NCBI RefSeq assembly: GCF_036785885.1
Contig: NC_092329.1
Location: 6,324,001-6,388,000, forward strand
DNA: 64,000 nt
Reading direction: 5' to 3'
Source: Coffea arabica
Lineage: Eukaryota > Streptophyta > Magnoliopsida > Gentianales > Rubiaceae
Made by a program: the position numbers and the translations under genes. Under the pieces are notes generated by a model. That model was not told the origin of the DNA, did not search any database, and was given only the letters and a program-made list of their open reading frames with translations. Positions 49,701-62,769 of this stretch are shown here, piece after piece (within the stretch, counting starts at the first letter, position 1; the number at the start of each line of letters is the position of its first letter).

Positions 49701-52700
49701 TTTCTTCGATTTGAGAGCTGCGAAGGAGCTTATTAGAAACAGTTTCAAGTTTAGATTGAAGGTTTTCAACAGCAGCACTAGATGCATCCAACTTAAACGC
49801 CGCATGTTGTATATTATCCTTGAACTTCTGCTTCATGGCCAGAAACTCTGATCTGATAGCTCTCAAAGACACAATAGCACTTGCTCTCTCATTTTCTAGA
49901 TTGCTATTCTCTTCCATTAGTTGATGAATCTTGCTACAAGCATTGTGCTGTATCTCTTCCAATTGCAAGATGATATCTCTGCAACTCTTTGTGTTTGAAT
50001 CAAGAGAATGAGTATCACTTAATAGAGAAAGCCCAGTAAAATGTTTGTTATAAAAAGCCAACAAAGTAGCCACTTTCCCTTGAAAAAAACTGACAGTTTC
50101 CTGGAGATTTTCCTTGAGAGATTTCAATTCAGAAAATTCAATTTTGAGAGTTCCCAACTCTTCATTGAGAAGAGACTTTTCATTCTGAAGCTTATTAGAT
50201 ACTGAAGCTTCCTGCTTCAATAGAATAGACAGCTCTGTTTTCTCAGCCAAACAAGCCTCATATTGGTGCTGAATACTTTTGCATTCCATCTCAATTGCTT
50301 CCCGATCTGCAACCTTCTTTAAAAGCAGTGAGTTCTCCTCAATCATGCTTCCTAACTTGGCTTCTATAATCTGATTCTGCACAGCCAAATCATTAAATCT
50401 GGCAGCGCAACTAGTCTTGTACTCATTCAGGCTGTGAACATCATCCATTGCAGCCTGCAACCTTACAATCAACAGATTCTTGGACTCATTTGAGACCCTT
50501 AACTTCTCCATTAATTCATTTATACCTGTTTTCAGTATTTTCATGCCAGAATTTGCCTCGGACAGTGTTTCCCGTAGAGTTCTTGAGAATATATCCAAGT
50601 GCAAATTTTCAGAATGCATTTCCATGAGTTCTTCTTCGACCTTTTGATAGAGCTCTTCCTGAAAGCAGAGTGATCTTTTTAAATCCTCTAGAAGGACATC
50701 TCCACCCAGTTGTTTCCTCACACCCATATTTTGATTCTGACTGCGCCAGACTTTTAAAGCATCAGATTCTTCAAAATTTTGCACTACATCCAGGTATCCT
50801 GGGAAAGAAGGTTGAGAAGTTTCTGAAAAAGCTTGCTTCATGATATTCTCGTTAGTCTCAAACATGGAGAGTACCTGAGAAGAAAGCAGCTCAAGATCCT
50901 TCTGTAGTTTATCTACTGCAATAGAGTAGTTCAAGCGGGCTCTTCTAAGTGCTGCATCTGAGGTAGTAGCTCTTCTCTCAAGCTCCTTATTAAGAGCATC
51001 CCACTCACGTCTCTCCTCTGCAAACCGTAATATCTGCTCATTCATATCTTGGCGCATCAATTCCAAGTCAGCTTTAGTTGTTGAAATATCATATAAGCAA
51101 GTAGAATGCTCACTCCTGAGAGTTTGCAACTCTCCTATCATTTGCTTCTGATTTTCCTCAAGCTCTTGGATAAGAGCTTCATAGTAGCACTCCATTTCTC
51201 CCATCTTTCTTGCAAGACCTTCCTTTTCAACTTTTGCCCCATCTAACTCTCTAACAAGGTCCACAATATGTTTTCTCATAGCATCAATAGCACCAATGGA
51301 TTCAGTTTCTTGAGACACAAGTGGGGGAATGTTGAAATTGCGGAGCATTATTTCAGGTTCAGAAGCTTCTACTTCAAACCCAACTCCAGATGCAAATTGT
51401 TCACTCCTGCATAAAGATGTTTCTATGATCTCCTTCGTATCATTCCTCTTTCCTAATACTGCATTAAGCAATGATATTGCTTCCCCTGTTCCATGTTTGA
51501 GATCTTGCAAGGTATCAAGCAGCGCCTCCAACTCTGAATGAAGGAATCTTGAGTCTCTTTCATGGAAACCAAGATATATCTTGCTTTGAAGTTCTCTTAT
51601 CATGTCCTCCACAACTAAGATCCCCTTGGTCCAGCGCAATTGTATGTCCTGAAGCAGGTGATAGTGCTCAATATGGCCATGTCCACCAGTTACAATTTGT
51701 GGGCTCAATTTAAAACTTCTAAGCCTTTCAACGTCATTTTTATAGTTGCAACACTCCAACTTCAGAAGAGAGACCTCTCTTGCCAATTCTTCACAGGACG
51801 ATATCTCAGTGGCAAGTATGTGGGAGAACTTTTGTGTTTCAATACCAATTTCATCAGCTTGGCTTTGCAAAGCTCTTACTTCCAGCTTAAACTCAAAAAA
51901 AGATGATTCAGCAAATTCCAAACTGCCTCTGAGTCTGTTATTCTCCTCATAAGCAGTTGCCAAGTCATTATCTACCGAGAAGTCTGAACCCCATCCCTGA
52001 ACCGAATCACTGCTTCCAGGAGCTATCGTGATGCGACTATCAGAAGTATCCAGTTTATGTGTATGTGGGCTTTGACAATGTGTAACACCATTCATATCAC
52101 CTGAAATTGTACTCTTAAGACTATCAATTTCATGTGCACTGCCAGGGTCATGCCTCTCAGCATATACGCTTTCTGACGTATTAGATGAGCCATCAAAACC
52201 AACAGTTGAGTCTCCATACTCTTCATTTCCCATTTCTTCTTCCACTGAAGAAAGCTCTCTAGCATCTGATCTGGGTCTAAACCTTGCACCATCCTACATC
52301 AATGCAATGAAATGAACAAGGAGGGTAAACTAGCAGATAATTTGAAGAGTTTTTCCATGCAAGTAGCATAAAAACTTCAATTTTTAAGAATTTAAGAGGC
52401 TGATTTGGAATTTAACAATTTATACCATAATCTTAGATATCAATTAATACAAAAGCAGTGAATGAACTTCAAATCAAACCACGAGTTCTATGATGATGAG
52501 CATGAAGAAGTAAGCATCTAGGTGTCCATAGTATAAGAATAAAATAGCTCAGATGTGCACCAGCTAAATGGCTGGTAAAAAAAGGTAAACTATGCCATGT
52601 CAATTATGATACTTGAAGCCCATAATGTGAAGGATAGCCCATAATGTGAAGGATATGACAAAGTGGTCAGCGCAACTCTCAGGCACTCTCATCATGGTTT

Positions 52701-55700
52701 GCATTTAGTTATAGTGTAAACCAAACAACTACATAACAATTTGTCAACAATGAAATTGAGAAAAGAAACATCAGTAATTTTTGGGACACCAGTCATGGGG
52801 AATTATAAAACTCAATTACCTTATCCATCTGTTCATTAGCAGTCACTTGCAAATGTGCTCCTTTTCCAGGACTACTCTCATCGTGCTTATCACCCGTTTG
52901 CAAGCCCCTCTCACTTAGTTCCCTCTGCTGCTCAAACTCTCTGTTGACAAGTAATTTTTCTGTTTACTTTCCAAAAGTTACACAAATATATTACAAGACA
53001 AATTAGCTTTACCTGAATCCAGTTTTAGAAGTAAGCAGCTGTACAGTAACCTGGCATTCAACATGTAGTAAAAGTAAGTATCTGGAAATTAAATTAAAAA
53101 TTTGCTGATCATTCTGTAGAAAACAAAAGTACAGATTGGTAAAACATTACCAACTGCCGGAATACAATTTAAATGGCCACAACCAGATGCATTCTGGTTT
53201 GACGTTTATCTTTTTCAACATTTTTGCAAATGAAATTAATATCTAATCTTTAGTGATGAAGTAATTAAGCATTACTTGCTATCACCAGCAAGTGAGACTT
53301 CGGCATCTTTCTAATTTCCAAAGAAGGATCCTGAATCCTATCACGCATTTTAATCTTCAACCAAAAATTTTCTGCTGAGCATCATGATTTTCCAAAAATC
53401 ACTTGGTGACATATGTTGATCTGCGTTAAATGGATTCATAAACAAAATTTTGCATGGAGAAGCACGGAACTTTGTCCCTAAAATAATTAGGAGCCTAACA
53501 TGCAGATCAGCACAGAGTGCATTCAATTGCTGCCTTTCTTTGAACTAGAATACTGAGTTCCTCAAATATGAGAAATAGTAATTTCATAACTACCATAGAT
53601 ACAGGTTAGAAGAGAAGGGGAAGAGCATCAGTTAGCTAAAATAGCAAATGTAGCAATCCATCCAACATCAGACTTGCCTGTTTGACCATCTGACATTAAC
53701 ATTCAATGAAAAGCTAAGCGTAGACACGGATATAAAACAAAGAAATGAACACGATATTTCTCCAAATTGGGATGTGGACACGGTGAATAATTGCAAATTT
53801 GTATAATAAATGTACAATAAACAATGTTGTACTGATAGCTCTAGACAGACATAAGGTTTTTAAAGAATTGTTACATTTCTTTTGTTAATAAAATAAGGAT
53901 ACAATCTGGGATAATACCAATTTAATCCTAACAATCAAATGTTTGACAATCAAGGAACATATATATCCGAACAGATTTTTCGAGTTCTCTATCGCCTGTT
54001 CTTATTACTTTATTCCATCTTTTGTTTAATTGCTCGTTACTTCATTCATGATCATCGCAACTTCCTCCATATATGATGGGCATCCTAAGTTTCTTGTCAC
54101 TGAAAAAATAGCTGTATTTCTTGAAAATTCGAATAACCTATATCTTAATGTATTTAAAGCATCACACTTATTTTTATATACAAAAAATCAAAATGGTTTT
54201 ATATCACATCTTCAAGATTTGGTTTTCATTGGTCTTTTGAATATTTCCCATGCCTGTGTTTGAATGGGACATGTCACATTCCTTACATGTAATGTTGTTC
54301 CATGATTGCATCCGTGAAGAGGCAATGCAACAACTGAAGGCTTCAATGCATCAGCATAATCAGCAAGATTGATAATAGCCTCACCAAGGATGCTAGCACG
54401 TGAAGAACCCTGCACCCGGAAAGATTGACATAGATAGTACATTAAAACATCAACAACATTACAACAACATTATATCAAGCATAGAATTTAAAGAGACTAC
54501 CATGGCCACAACAAGCTTGTAAAGCTTCTCATCATATTGTTTGCTTTTTGCATCTTGTAGAAGCCTTGTAGTTTCGTATATAGGATCAGCCCACTTGCAT
54601 GTTCCATTTCTGACATTTGCTTTTGTAGTCTTTGCTGTTGCCTTTCCTGAGTCTGCTGGGATGAACGATATAAATAACTTATCCCATCCGCTCTGTGGAA
54701 TCTGAATATGATAAATAAAAAAATTCAGGTATCATATTTTTTAAGTTGTTATATTTATGTAGATTGGTTCGGTAACTCAAGACCTCTGTCAAAGGGCTTT
54801 AGAGGAGTTCATGTTCAAAAAAGGAACTGCAAAAGCATTTACTTTTTGTAGTCATCATAATCAGCATTATTTTATGGGTAAAGATGACGCATCAGGCAAG
54901 CAAGCAAATTGAAATGTCCCTCAAACTAGTCCAGTACAACTCGAACCAAGGTAAAAGAAATTTTGAGAAGTTTCAAGGATTTTCAGGCTATCCCAAGAAC
55001 TGAAGATAATAGTTTCATTGAGGCAATGATACTAGGAAAATCTTGGCAAGAAAATTAATGTAGCATATTGCAACAAATGTTTCTTAGTCTGCTGCTACTT
55101 TCATAATGCAAACCACACTTGTATTGAATTATGACTTGAAATATAAACTCAGTGGCTAATTAATATTAAGCAACACACTTTAAAGTAGAATAGTAGTCAA
55201 AATAAAATCTTTTTTTTTTTAAAAGCCAAGTTTTAGCATATTGTATCTAAGATTCTAAGCAGTAAAATACACCAGATGGGGCAAGTTGCATCACTTGCAA
55301 AGCTGTGCAATAAGAGAAGAGTTGAAGTCATACTTCCATTGCACTATTGAAATGTCAATACAACAAAATTATGCTTTTTGTATGTGCATGTTTAAGTTTA
55401 CATACATCCCAAATAACAGTTTCACAAACCACATCATATGCACAGGACAAAAAATGGTAATTCAGGCATTTGTTACTCTAATCAAGCTGCGCTATTACAC
55501 CTTTTTAAAGTAAAACTGCAATCCTAAAAGTACCCCATGCTGTGAAGCACAAGTTATTTAATGCAAATTGCCAGTTTTGCCCATATCCTAGATTTATTTA
55601 ATGTAGAACTTCTTGTTGCATTCTTTGTCTTTTTGCCTAAACCCTATAGAAGAAATTACCAATTAAGACATGCTTAAAATCCAATGTTCTTATTATAGTT

Positions 55701-56120
55701 GTTTGTGGGATACTTCTTTTGAATGTCCTAGTCCTTCAACTACACATGAAAAAGAGAAATTTGATATGCTAGTGGGAATGAGCACACACCAACTTTGTCA
55801 ATAATGTGATGTGGATTACAGAAATTAATTGTGTCTACAAAATCAGTCTAATACACAAAGATGAGTTCACTGCACAATCTGTCATCTAAAGTCCTAAACA
55901 TGCAATGTGTTGAATAAAAAGAAAAAATATTTGGAAAAATCACAGCCAATTTAAAAGCACTGAATTGAATTTCTAAAACAGCAGCAGATAATAAGCAGCA
56001 AAGAGGTACTTCAACTTTAATTTTTGAAAGAGAGCACCATACATGAGTTGCATGAAATTGAAGCCGAAAAACCACTTTCACTTTGTTCTTCTCAAGCTTC
56101 CACTTAGTGACCCTCGACAT
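43704..56120 (-). CDS. NT-type C2 domain, giant coiled-coil protein, ten exons
   Basis: A 2140-aa plant protein of the myosin-heavy-chain-like (not a motor), Arabidopsis At1g22060-like type. Minus-strand exons: 56120-56043, 54701-54501, 54409-54287, 53050-53013, 52940-52820, 52293-47101, 45631-45488, 45382-45284, 45162-45020, 43986-43704. The sum is 6423 bases. Residues 1 to about 150 form an NT-C2 (EEIG1/EHBP1-type) domain: KWKLEKNKVKVVFRLQFHAT, SGWDKLFISFIPADSGKAT, GEAIINLADYADALKP. FREFEQQRELSERGLQTGDK follows, then a serine/acidic linker. Almost all of the 1731-codon exon 6 (residues 188-1918) is heptad coiled coil with two in-frame tandem duplications. No motor or kinase domain was seen. 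The domain family suggests membrane- or cytoskeleton-associated scaffolding, which is inference. Nine introns exist; all are GT-AG except intron 7, which is GC-AG. Confidence 0.93.
44649..44688. repeat. Pure poly(A) insertion with 13-bp target duplication
   Basis: AGTAACTACTGCA flanks nothing but a run of about 15 A: the left copy starts at 44649 and the right copy at 44676. The site lies in the last intron of the coiled-coil gene. It looks like a retroposed tail with no body, or extreme 5' truncation. Confidence 0.7.
44751..44848. repeat. Perfect 49-bp tandem duplication in an intron
   Basis: A unit beginning GATAATAACTAGAATGTGCA and ending TGATATGCAC occurs at 44751-44799 and again, identically, at 44800-44848, inside the last intron of the coiled-coil gene. 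Perfect identity implies a recent event. Confidence 0.9.
47780..48409 (-). repeat. In-frame tandem duplication 2 of the coiled coil (about 103-aa period)
   Basis: Within exon 6, two successive segments share LEVKMSE / LEVRMSE, LAKEELEIRIIFLKHKLDEQ / LAKEQLEIMMIVLKHKLDEQ and LSQQILKTEEFRNLSI / LSHQILKTEEFKNLSI. The DNA offset is 309 bases at the first landmark. The second segment has a short insertion. Confidence 0.85.
48678..49560 (-). repeat. In-frame tandem duplication 1 of the coiled coil (147-aa period)
   Basis: Within exon 6, two successive 441-base units share DKTVES-KLASE, LQSLQNELD-ERGLKDKL, VGDLAAQL-KEQDKLQEFS and DMHEY---ADV-AVFLIS. The landmark CTTGTACA-GCTGA falls at 48676 and 49117, an offset of 441 bases, so the frame and the heptad register (21 heptads) are kept. 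Confidence 0.92.
52626..52652. repeat. Short tandem duplication in an intron
   Basis: AGCCCATAATGTGAAGGAT occurs twice, one copy directly after the other, around 52616-52654 in the intron before the giant exon of the coiled-coil gene. Confidence 0.7.
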
Positions 56121-57960
56121 TATTTTGCCCCACTAATCTGCCATCACTTGCACATTGCCATGATCCAGACTTTGCGTTTTGTAGTGTTTTGATTCCAGAA
56201 TGCAAACGCCTACACAAGATGTGATACTAATTATATACAACTGGTGAGCAGAGGAGGTTGATATTTTTGTAATGGAACCCCTGCATCACACAAAAGATAA
56301 ACAACAGGTACACATAGTTCAACCTCAAATCAAACAAACTGAAACAGTAGGAGTTCAGTGATACCACATTGAGACATGATATGATCCTTATGGTCAACAC
56401 AAGATGACACCATAACCATCGCAATTCACTAAAATCACAAGAAAATGAAGTCAATAAATTCAAAAGTTTAAGAAATGAACTACAGAATCAAAAGTTTTAC
56501 TTCACCACTATCTTTTTTAAAATTTTTTAGCAGGGGAGGGGTGGGATTTAAGAAGTGGGCAAGGTGAAGGGGGATTGGAACCCAGGACCTCCTCAACCTA
56601 CAAGAAAACTACAAGAAATGAAAACTACAAGAAATGAAAGTTAATGGCAATCACATTCTCTCCTAATGGACTGATTACCAAGAAATTAAAAAGTTTATTA
56701 TGGATGGTTCATCTGACTGATGATCTTAAAGTATCAACAAACAAGTCAAACTGGAGTAGTTAATAACAGCAGCAAATTCTCATTCAGCTAAACAGTAAAT
56801 CAAATATCCACATAAAGCTACTTCAAGTAAGATAACATGCAAAGATCTCATAAACTTCCAATAGCATTTCACCTATAAACAAATTCAAGAAAAAACAACT
56901 TAGCTCCGAACCAGAAAGTTCCTCCGATCAGAATCGCGGCAGACAGTCAAAAAACTACCCAAGCCGCTCTGATCCAATCACGACCTTCAATTTTACCAAA
57001 AGAACACTGAGTTCAAAACAATGCAACTGAAAAACCAAATTTTATCTGCCCAAAAATTTTCAAAAATTCCTCCAGTGAAAGAAGTTTAAGGGGGAGACAG
57101 AAAATTAAAAGCATGAAGACCTTTTCCAATGCCCCAAAAGCAAGAATCAGAATTAAAATTCATAAGAAGCTGTCAAATAATAGAGCAGATTCAGCAACAA
57201 AAAAAAAAATGCTGCCTTTCAGCTTCCAAACAAGAGTCCACATTAAAAAAAAAAGATTTTTTTGAAAATAAAAAGGTGAAAATAGTAATCCCCTTCTTAG
57301 TAGTAGTGCTGTTTTTTCTTTCTTTTCTCCGTTTCTTTCCCCCTTTTCTCGGGTCACTCTTTTGTCAATTTGCTTTCACAAAACGCCAAAACTTCAAATT
57401 AGTAAATTTTGTCTATTAATGCAATTAAAAAAAAACACACGTCACCTACTTCCAGACAGCAACTCAGATTCTTCTACCTGGCTGTCCGAAGGTATACAGA
57501 ACCCATCAAAATTTTCAAGCAAAAAAACAAAAACCCATCATTTATTCAGCAACATTTTTTTTTTTGCAAAAGATGAGCAGTAGCTTGATGGGGTACCTAA
57601 ATTTGGATCTGGGTCTGGCTGCAAGTGGAGAAGGGGAGCTTTAAAAGTGAAGACAAGTAAAATAAAAATGGAGTCTTTGCAGAGAAGACTGGAGAAAGAA
57701 GAGCTGAGGATTGCTTAGAAAAACAGGAAGGATTACGCTTAGGATTTACCAGCATTCAAATGCAAATAATGGGCTTTGTTCAGTAGCTTATGGAATGCCA
57801 GTTTTGTGCGTATGTGACAGTAGTGTGTGTTTGTGGGTGTGTCAGAGTCTTTGGTGTGTGAGTGTGTGTATGTGTGAGTGAGAGAGAGAGAGAATTGGGG
57901 GGAAGGGGTTGAGACATCAATTAAAGAAAGAGATATCCCGCCAAAGCTTGTAATTTTCAC
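56121..57960 (-). promoter_or_regulatory. Leader and promoter region of the coiled-coil gene
   Basis: Upstream of the ATG at 56120 on the minus strand. The 5' leader may be split by an intron, because acceptor-like AG sites occur just before the ATG, but I cannot fix the exon limits. A GT/GA-rich microsatellite lies at about 57823-57893, often found in plant leaders. No unambiguous TATA box was found. Confidence 0.4.
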
Positions 57961-60958
57961 TAATTAATTAATATTATTATAGTTCCCAAAATTGGGGTGG
58001 CGGAGTACCTCTCATTTTATAGTTTTCTTTCAACTTTGAAAGCAATTAAATGATTATCTTTTGTTTTGGTTTTTTGGGATAATTTGGACACTGGTAAGCA
58101 TTCCTCACCTCCCAGCACATAAATCATCCTTAAATTTTGAGTGATTTTTTGGGGCATTTTTAGGTATCATGTACTCAAATTAAATTTATTGAAGGGTGAA
58201 ATAAGCACTTTTAAATTGTAGCAATTTTAAATCATTTAAAATATTTTAAAAACTATTGAGATATAAATTCAGGGAATGATTGCAAACAATAATATTCATT
58301 CAAGAAATTCAAACATCATTTTGTGTGAGATTCAAGATTTATTATTTCAAAATCGATATCACCATAATAAAAATATTGGTATCTCTACGTATCTTGTTTA
58401 AATGACAAAATCAACACCACACGTCAAATTCTTCTGATCGCCTACAAAACTTAAATTTGTCATTTTTAGTCAAAATGTGGCATGGGAATGAATTAATACC
58501 CTGCATTTGCTAATTTTGTTTGTGGTTTATGTGGCCTGAAAAAATTATTGAAAATTGCCACTACGGATACCAAGTTGAAAACCATATGTACTTTGATTCT
58601 AATGTTTGGATAGTCATTATTTTGTCAATAATTAATTTATTTGTAACATATCTTTTCAATCACTTTTTTATCTCGCATACGTACGTCGCATCACCAAAAA
58701 TGGTACAGTAATTATTTCAAATAATATTTCGTGTAATCTCCTGTTCAAATTCCTGGCTATTTGTTTCCATTCTACCTTTTAATTATTTGTTCTTTCCAAG
58801 TTGGAGATTTGCTGTGTATTTACTGAAGAGCCTTTTGGTGTTGACTGTTTGGAACGGTAGGGAACAGGAATGTGCTGCGTTGTCGATGGGGTTTGATGGG
58901 GACATGTTTGGAAGATTCTCAAAAAGAATTCCGCCTTGTTTTTGACTTATTGATCCAGGACACTTGTTGTCTAGTATTATTGTCACCTTATAAATTACTC
59001 TTAAAAATTTAACCCTTTTCTTCAACACTCTTAATTATGTTTTGATACTTGTGAAAAACGGGCTTAATTAAATATTTAAATATGTCTAAAAAAATTTTCT
59101 AACGAAAGTTGAATGAAAAAGCACATCTAACAATCCAAAGATATTTTTAAAAAAGAACTTATCATTCAACTCATTTTAATTGTTCTTGAAGATTATACAT
59201 TTAACAGATCTTCTTATCATTGATATTGATTTGAATCTTTTTGCAGATGAAGACAGGAAAAAGATCAAATGGTAACAATCCAAAGTCTTTTTTTTTTTTT
59301 TAAGATTATTTTTCAGTTCAAATTTAGAACTAGTGCATTTCGTATTGTGTAAAAATGAAATGTTGCATTTTGCATTTATAGATAGTCTTCCTTTTGTATT
59401 TCCTAATATTTTCCGTCTTCACAAGTTTTGTTCGTCATCTAACATCTGTAAGATTGAATTTTCAGTTTTTCTCCAAAAGTACAAAAAGGTTAGGTGGTAA
59501 TTAGGTACTACAATTTTTGCTTTTAACACGGACAATTAGAGAAGTGAATTTTAGTTACTTGGTGTTTACAACATCAACACAAACCATATGTATACATCAA
59601 GTTGACTTTGAAAAAAAAAAAAAATTTTTTTGTCTCTTTGAGTCCAAATTACTGAAAACCTACATTCCATCACACAATTAACATAACCAAATATACCTAA
59701 TTTTAATCAAAGATTATAATTACAAATAAAAAAGACTTACCAAACCCAAACAAAAAAAGATCTCAGTCGATCTGCTGCAGAGAACCATACATTTGTGAGA
59801 CAAGTTGCCATCATTAATATATATAGATGCTCAGCTGGCCAGTTTAGCAAAATAAACTAAAGAATAGCATGCTAATTAATTAATGTAGTACCTAGTTCTT
59901 TAAATTTTGCAGCTGTATCAGAAATCCACCAAAATTATAATTCTGCAATGATGGGGCTCCATTATTATTAGGGGTCCCCTCGTTCCTTCCTCTCTAACCA
60001 CCAAAAGAAGTGAAGTTTACAGACGAAAGAAAGGAAAAATTAACTGGAAAAAAAAAAAACAGTGTTATTCTAATCTAAATGCATCAGTGAAGTTGGTAAT
60101 GAATTTCCAGGAGCATTTGCATTCTCTTTTTTTTTTTTTGGTGGGATTGATGATGCATACATAAGATAATCAACCACACAAGAATTAATTACAGACATGT
60201 GGGATGAAAACTAACACCTTAGATTATAGACTGAACTCAGCATTCAAAACTTTAGTCAAGAACACATAATAACTAGTGACTAGTCAAAATGCTTACCCGG
60301 ATTGTACTGCATTACTCTGATGGATGAATTTATGCAAGAAGTAGAGAACCAAATATTATACACTTCATCAGTTTAAGTTTCCCTCTCCTTTCTCTCCGGT
60401 GTTTTACCGTTGCCGGAGTTTTAAGTTCCATTTTCTCCCCCTTCTGTCTCTCTCTCTCTCTATATATATATGGCTTTAAGACTATTCCTGCAGCTTTGTA
60501 GTAGTTGAAGTAGATTGATTAATGTGCGGTCAATCTTATATTTCTTGCAAGATTTATTGTCCCTTTGTTATGCCTTCCAAGTAAATCATGCTGTTACCGT
60601 AATCTGGATTACTTTTCCAGGCGGTGGACTCTTCTTAAGCTAAATTAAAGAATTCGAGATACCTACTCCTAATCCATTCGAAAACAGATTGACATTATAG
60701 TTTAAAGGGTTCATATGATTCTATTGACGAGCTCAGTTCAGTTTTCTCAAAATCCAAACTCCAAAAAGTATAGTAGACGTACATAATTATTGCTCTACAG
60801 AAAATGGTTTCTTTAAACATTTCTTAACGCATTCTCAAATTGAGTTGAGAGCACAAGGATTCAACATTAATTTATTCGAGTTCTAAAACACTGAAATCTA
60901 TTCAAGAATATACATGACTGGCAATGAATCATTCATTTTCTCACTTCACATATCAGTG
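57961..60958. other. Intergenic region, no gene seen
   Basis: AT-rich sequence without a supported gene. A stretch at about 58590-58730 is related to the interior of the MITE-like element at 34909. A CT/TA compound microsatellite lies at 60446-60471 and could serve as a TATA region, but no gene follows it. Confidence 0.45.
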
Positions 60959-60976
60959 GATAAATTGTAATTACTT

Positions 60977-61190
60977 TTCTTTTTTTTTTTTGTCGACACA
61001 GGACACAGGGGTGTCCAAGTCAATCCTTACGGAGCTCGACTAATCCCCTGCGGCCCGGGTCCGGCGCCCCAACCCGACCCTAGCACGTTAAGTGCGCAGA
61101 GGAATCCAGCAGAGTTGAGAGTTGAGACTCGAACTCGGGACCTCTCGATCCCTGTGGGAGAAGGCTATCGCTGGACCATTCACGCGGGCA
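60977..61190 (-). mobile_element. tRNA-derived SINE with 18-bp target duplication
   Basis: Poly(T) at the left followed by GC-richer sequence. The minus strand contains CCGAGTTCGAGTCTC (B box). GATAAATTGTAATTACTT (60959-60976) and GATAAATTGTGATTACTT (61191-61208) flank it with one mismatch. It has the same tail-proximal TGTCGAYACAGG as the SINE at 37750. Confidence 0.9.
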
Positions 61191-61208
61191 GATAAATTGT
61201 GATTACTT

Positions 61209-62769
61209 GGATAGTATATATATAGGTACAGGGAATACATCAATGCAAGAAATTTTTCAAATCTAGAACTTGCTCAAGATCTACTTGTAAGACAAGCAAT
61301 TACCCTTCCCTGGTTATACTTATATCGTGTGGACTCCATGCATGCACATGGCTGTCTTTCTGTAAGCTGGAGCGGTTACTTGGTCAAAGCTCCATTATAA
61401 TTTCCACAGCCAGGCAGTGCTTTTGTCACATGATAAGGTTTCCCACCACGTGCAATACTACCGTCTTCAATCAAAACAAATTATTATCATCAGTTAAAGT
61501 GTCTCCAAGATTAGGTAATTTAATTGCATGGGGGGATCAGAAGGAAAAGGAGCTCAAAAAATGGAAGAAATTAAGGGAGATTGTGCGATGAACTTTTCAT
61601 CCAGTTGTACATGGCTCATTTTATTCTATTCCAAAAGTGAGATGACTAATTATGTTCATCAATATCTATGAGACAGAGTTTTTGAATTTTTAAGTTTTTT
61701 TTTTTTCAAGTTTTCTAGGGTATGGTTGTGGTAGTTGTTCGAGTGATTTTCACTCTCGAAATTGATTCTGGCATTACTTAGAATAGTTCATTTGGATTTG
61801 TATCTGCCCTATTTCTCCAGTAGCATTATTCTTTTGGCAAGTTAACATACAAAAAGAAAAGAGTGGATTAATTCTAGGGAGATTACAGTTGTGAGTGGGG
61901 CTATGTGGTGGAATTCCATATGATGAGATTGTCTGCTACTACATGATTTCGTGAAAGCATCTCAGTCATTTCTCAATCTTCTTGTTTCAGGTTAAATAGG
62001 AGCACCATTTATTGGTCAATTCACTAATAATTACAGAACTTTTATGTAGATAAAACATGATCTGCTTTACATAACCATGAAAGTAGTTCTCTGTCAATGC
62101 AAAAAATCCATCTCGATCTCCTTGATTATTTCCAGTAATTTTTTTGAAGACTTGGAAACACAGAAATCTGAGTGCAGAGTCAGCAACAGCAGGTCCAGCC
62201 CAGTGATTCAGACAGTCGGCAGCCTGGATGAAAGTTTTTAAAAAATTTCAAGAGCCAGGTACACAAAATCCACAGGCCCGATACTGAAAATCATCTCTAT
62301 ACTGTTTGCACATACAATTACAGGCCCGCTTCAACTTATTCTGTGAACCCATGCATATACCATGCCAATTCTCTATGAGCTTATTAAGTTTATTTCTCTT
62401 TTATTGGAGAAGCATGTTCGGACGAAGGGATTCAAGGCCTTTGCAATCGTCCGTTTCAATTGCAATTTACACCATACACTAATTAGTTAGGTTTTGATTT
62501 AGCGATCAAAGTTAAATCCCCACGAGTTGGAGATTTTAAACTCAAATTTCACTATGTGTGGATATATGTGAATTTCATCTTTTCACTACTATATACAGTG
62601 CTGTGGAGGTTGGGTGCGATCGGTGTCATCAAGAGCCCAAGACATCAGCACGACAAGAGTCGGTGCCTACTCCCAGTCATTGCATCGTTGTCGGTGTTAC
62701 GGTTAAAGCTTTGTCAGGCCAAGATATGGACGTCATCATTACATCACAAAGTCGACTAGGCTTTGTTTT
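61209..62769. other. Intergenic region, no gene seen
   Basis: Two overlapping open frames of 67-72 codons near 62556-62776 were checked and resemble nothing known. No RNA gene was recognised. Confidence 0.4.

Noticed and set aside
56519..56612. Possible SINE head with TTGGAACCCAGGACCTC
   Set aside because: No poly(A) or poly(T) tail and only a local ACTACAAGAAATGAAA tandem repeat instead of target duplications.
60446..60540. CT run plus TATATATATA resembling a promoter
   Set aside because: No open frame, miRNA sequence or splice signals that I recognise follow it; treated as a microsatellite.
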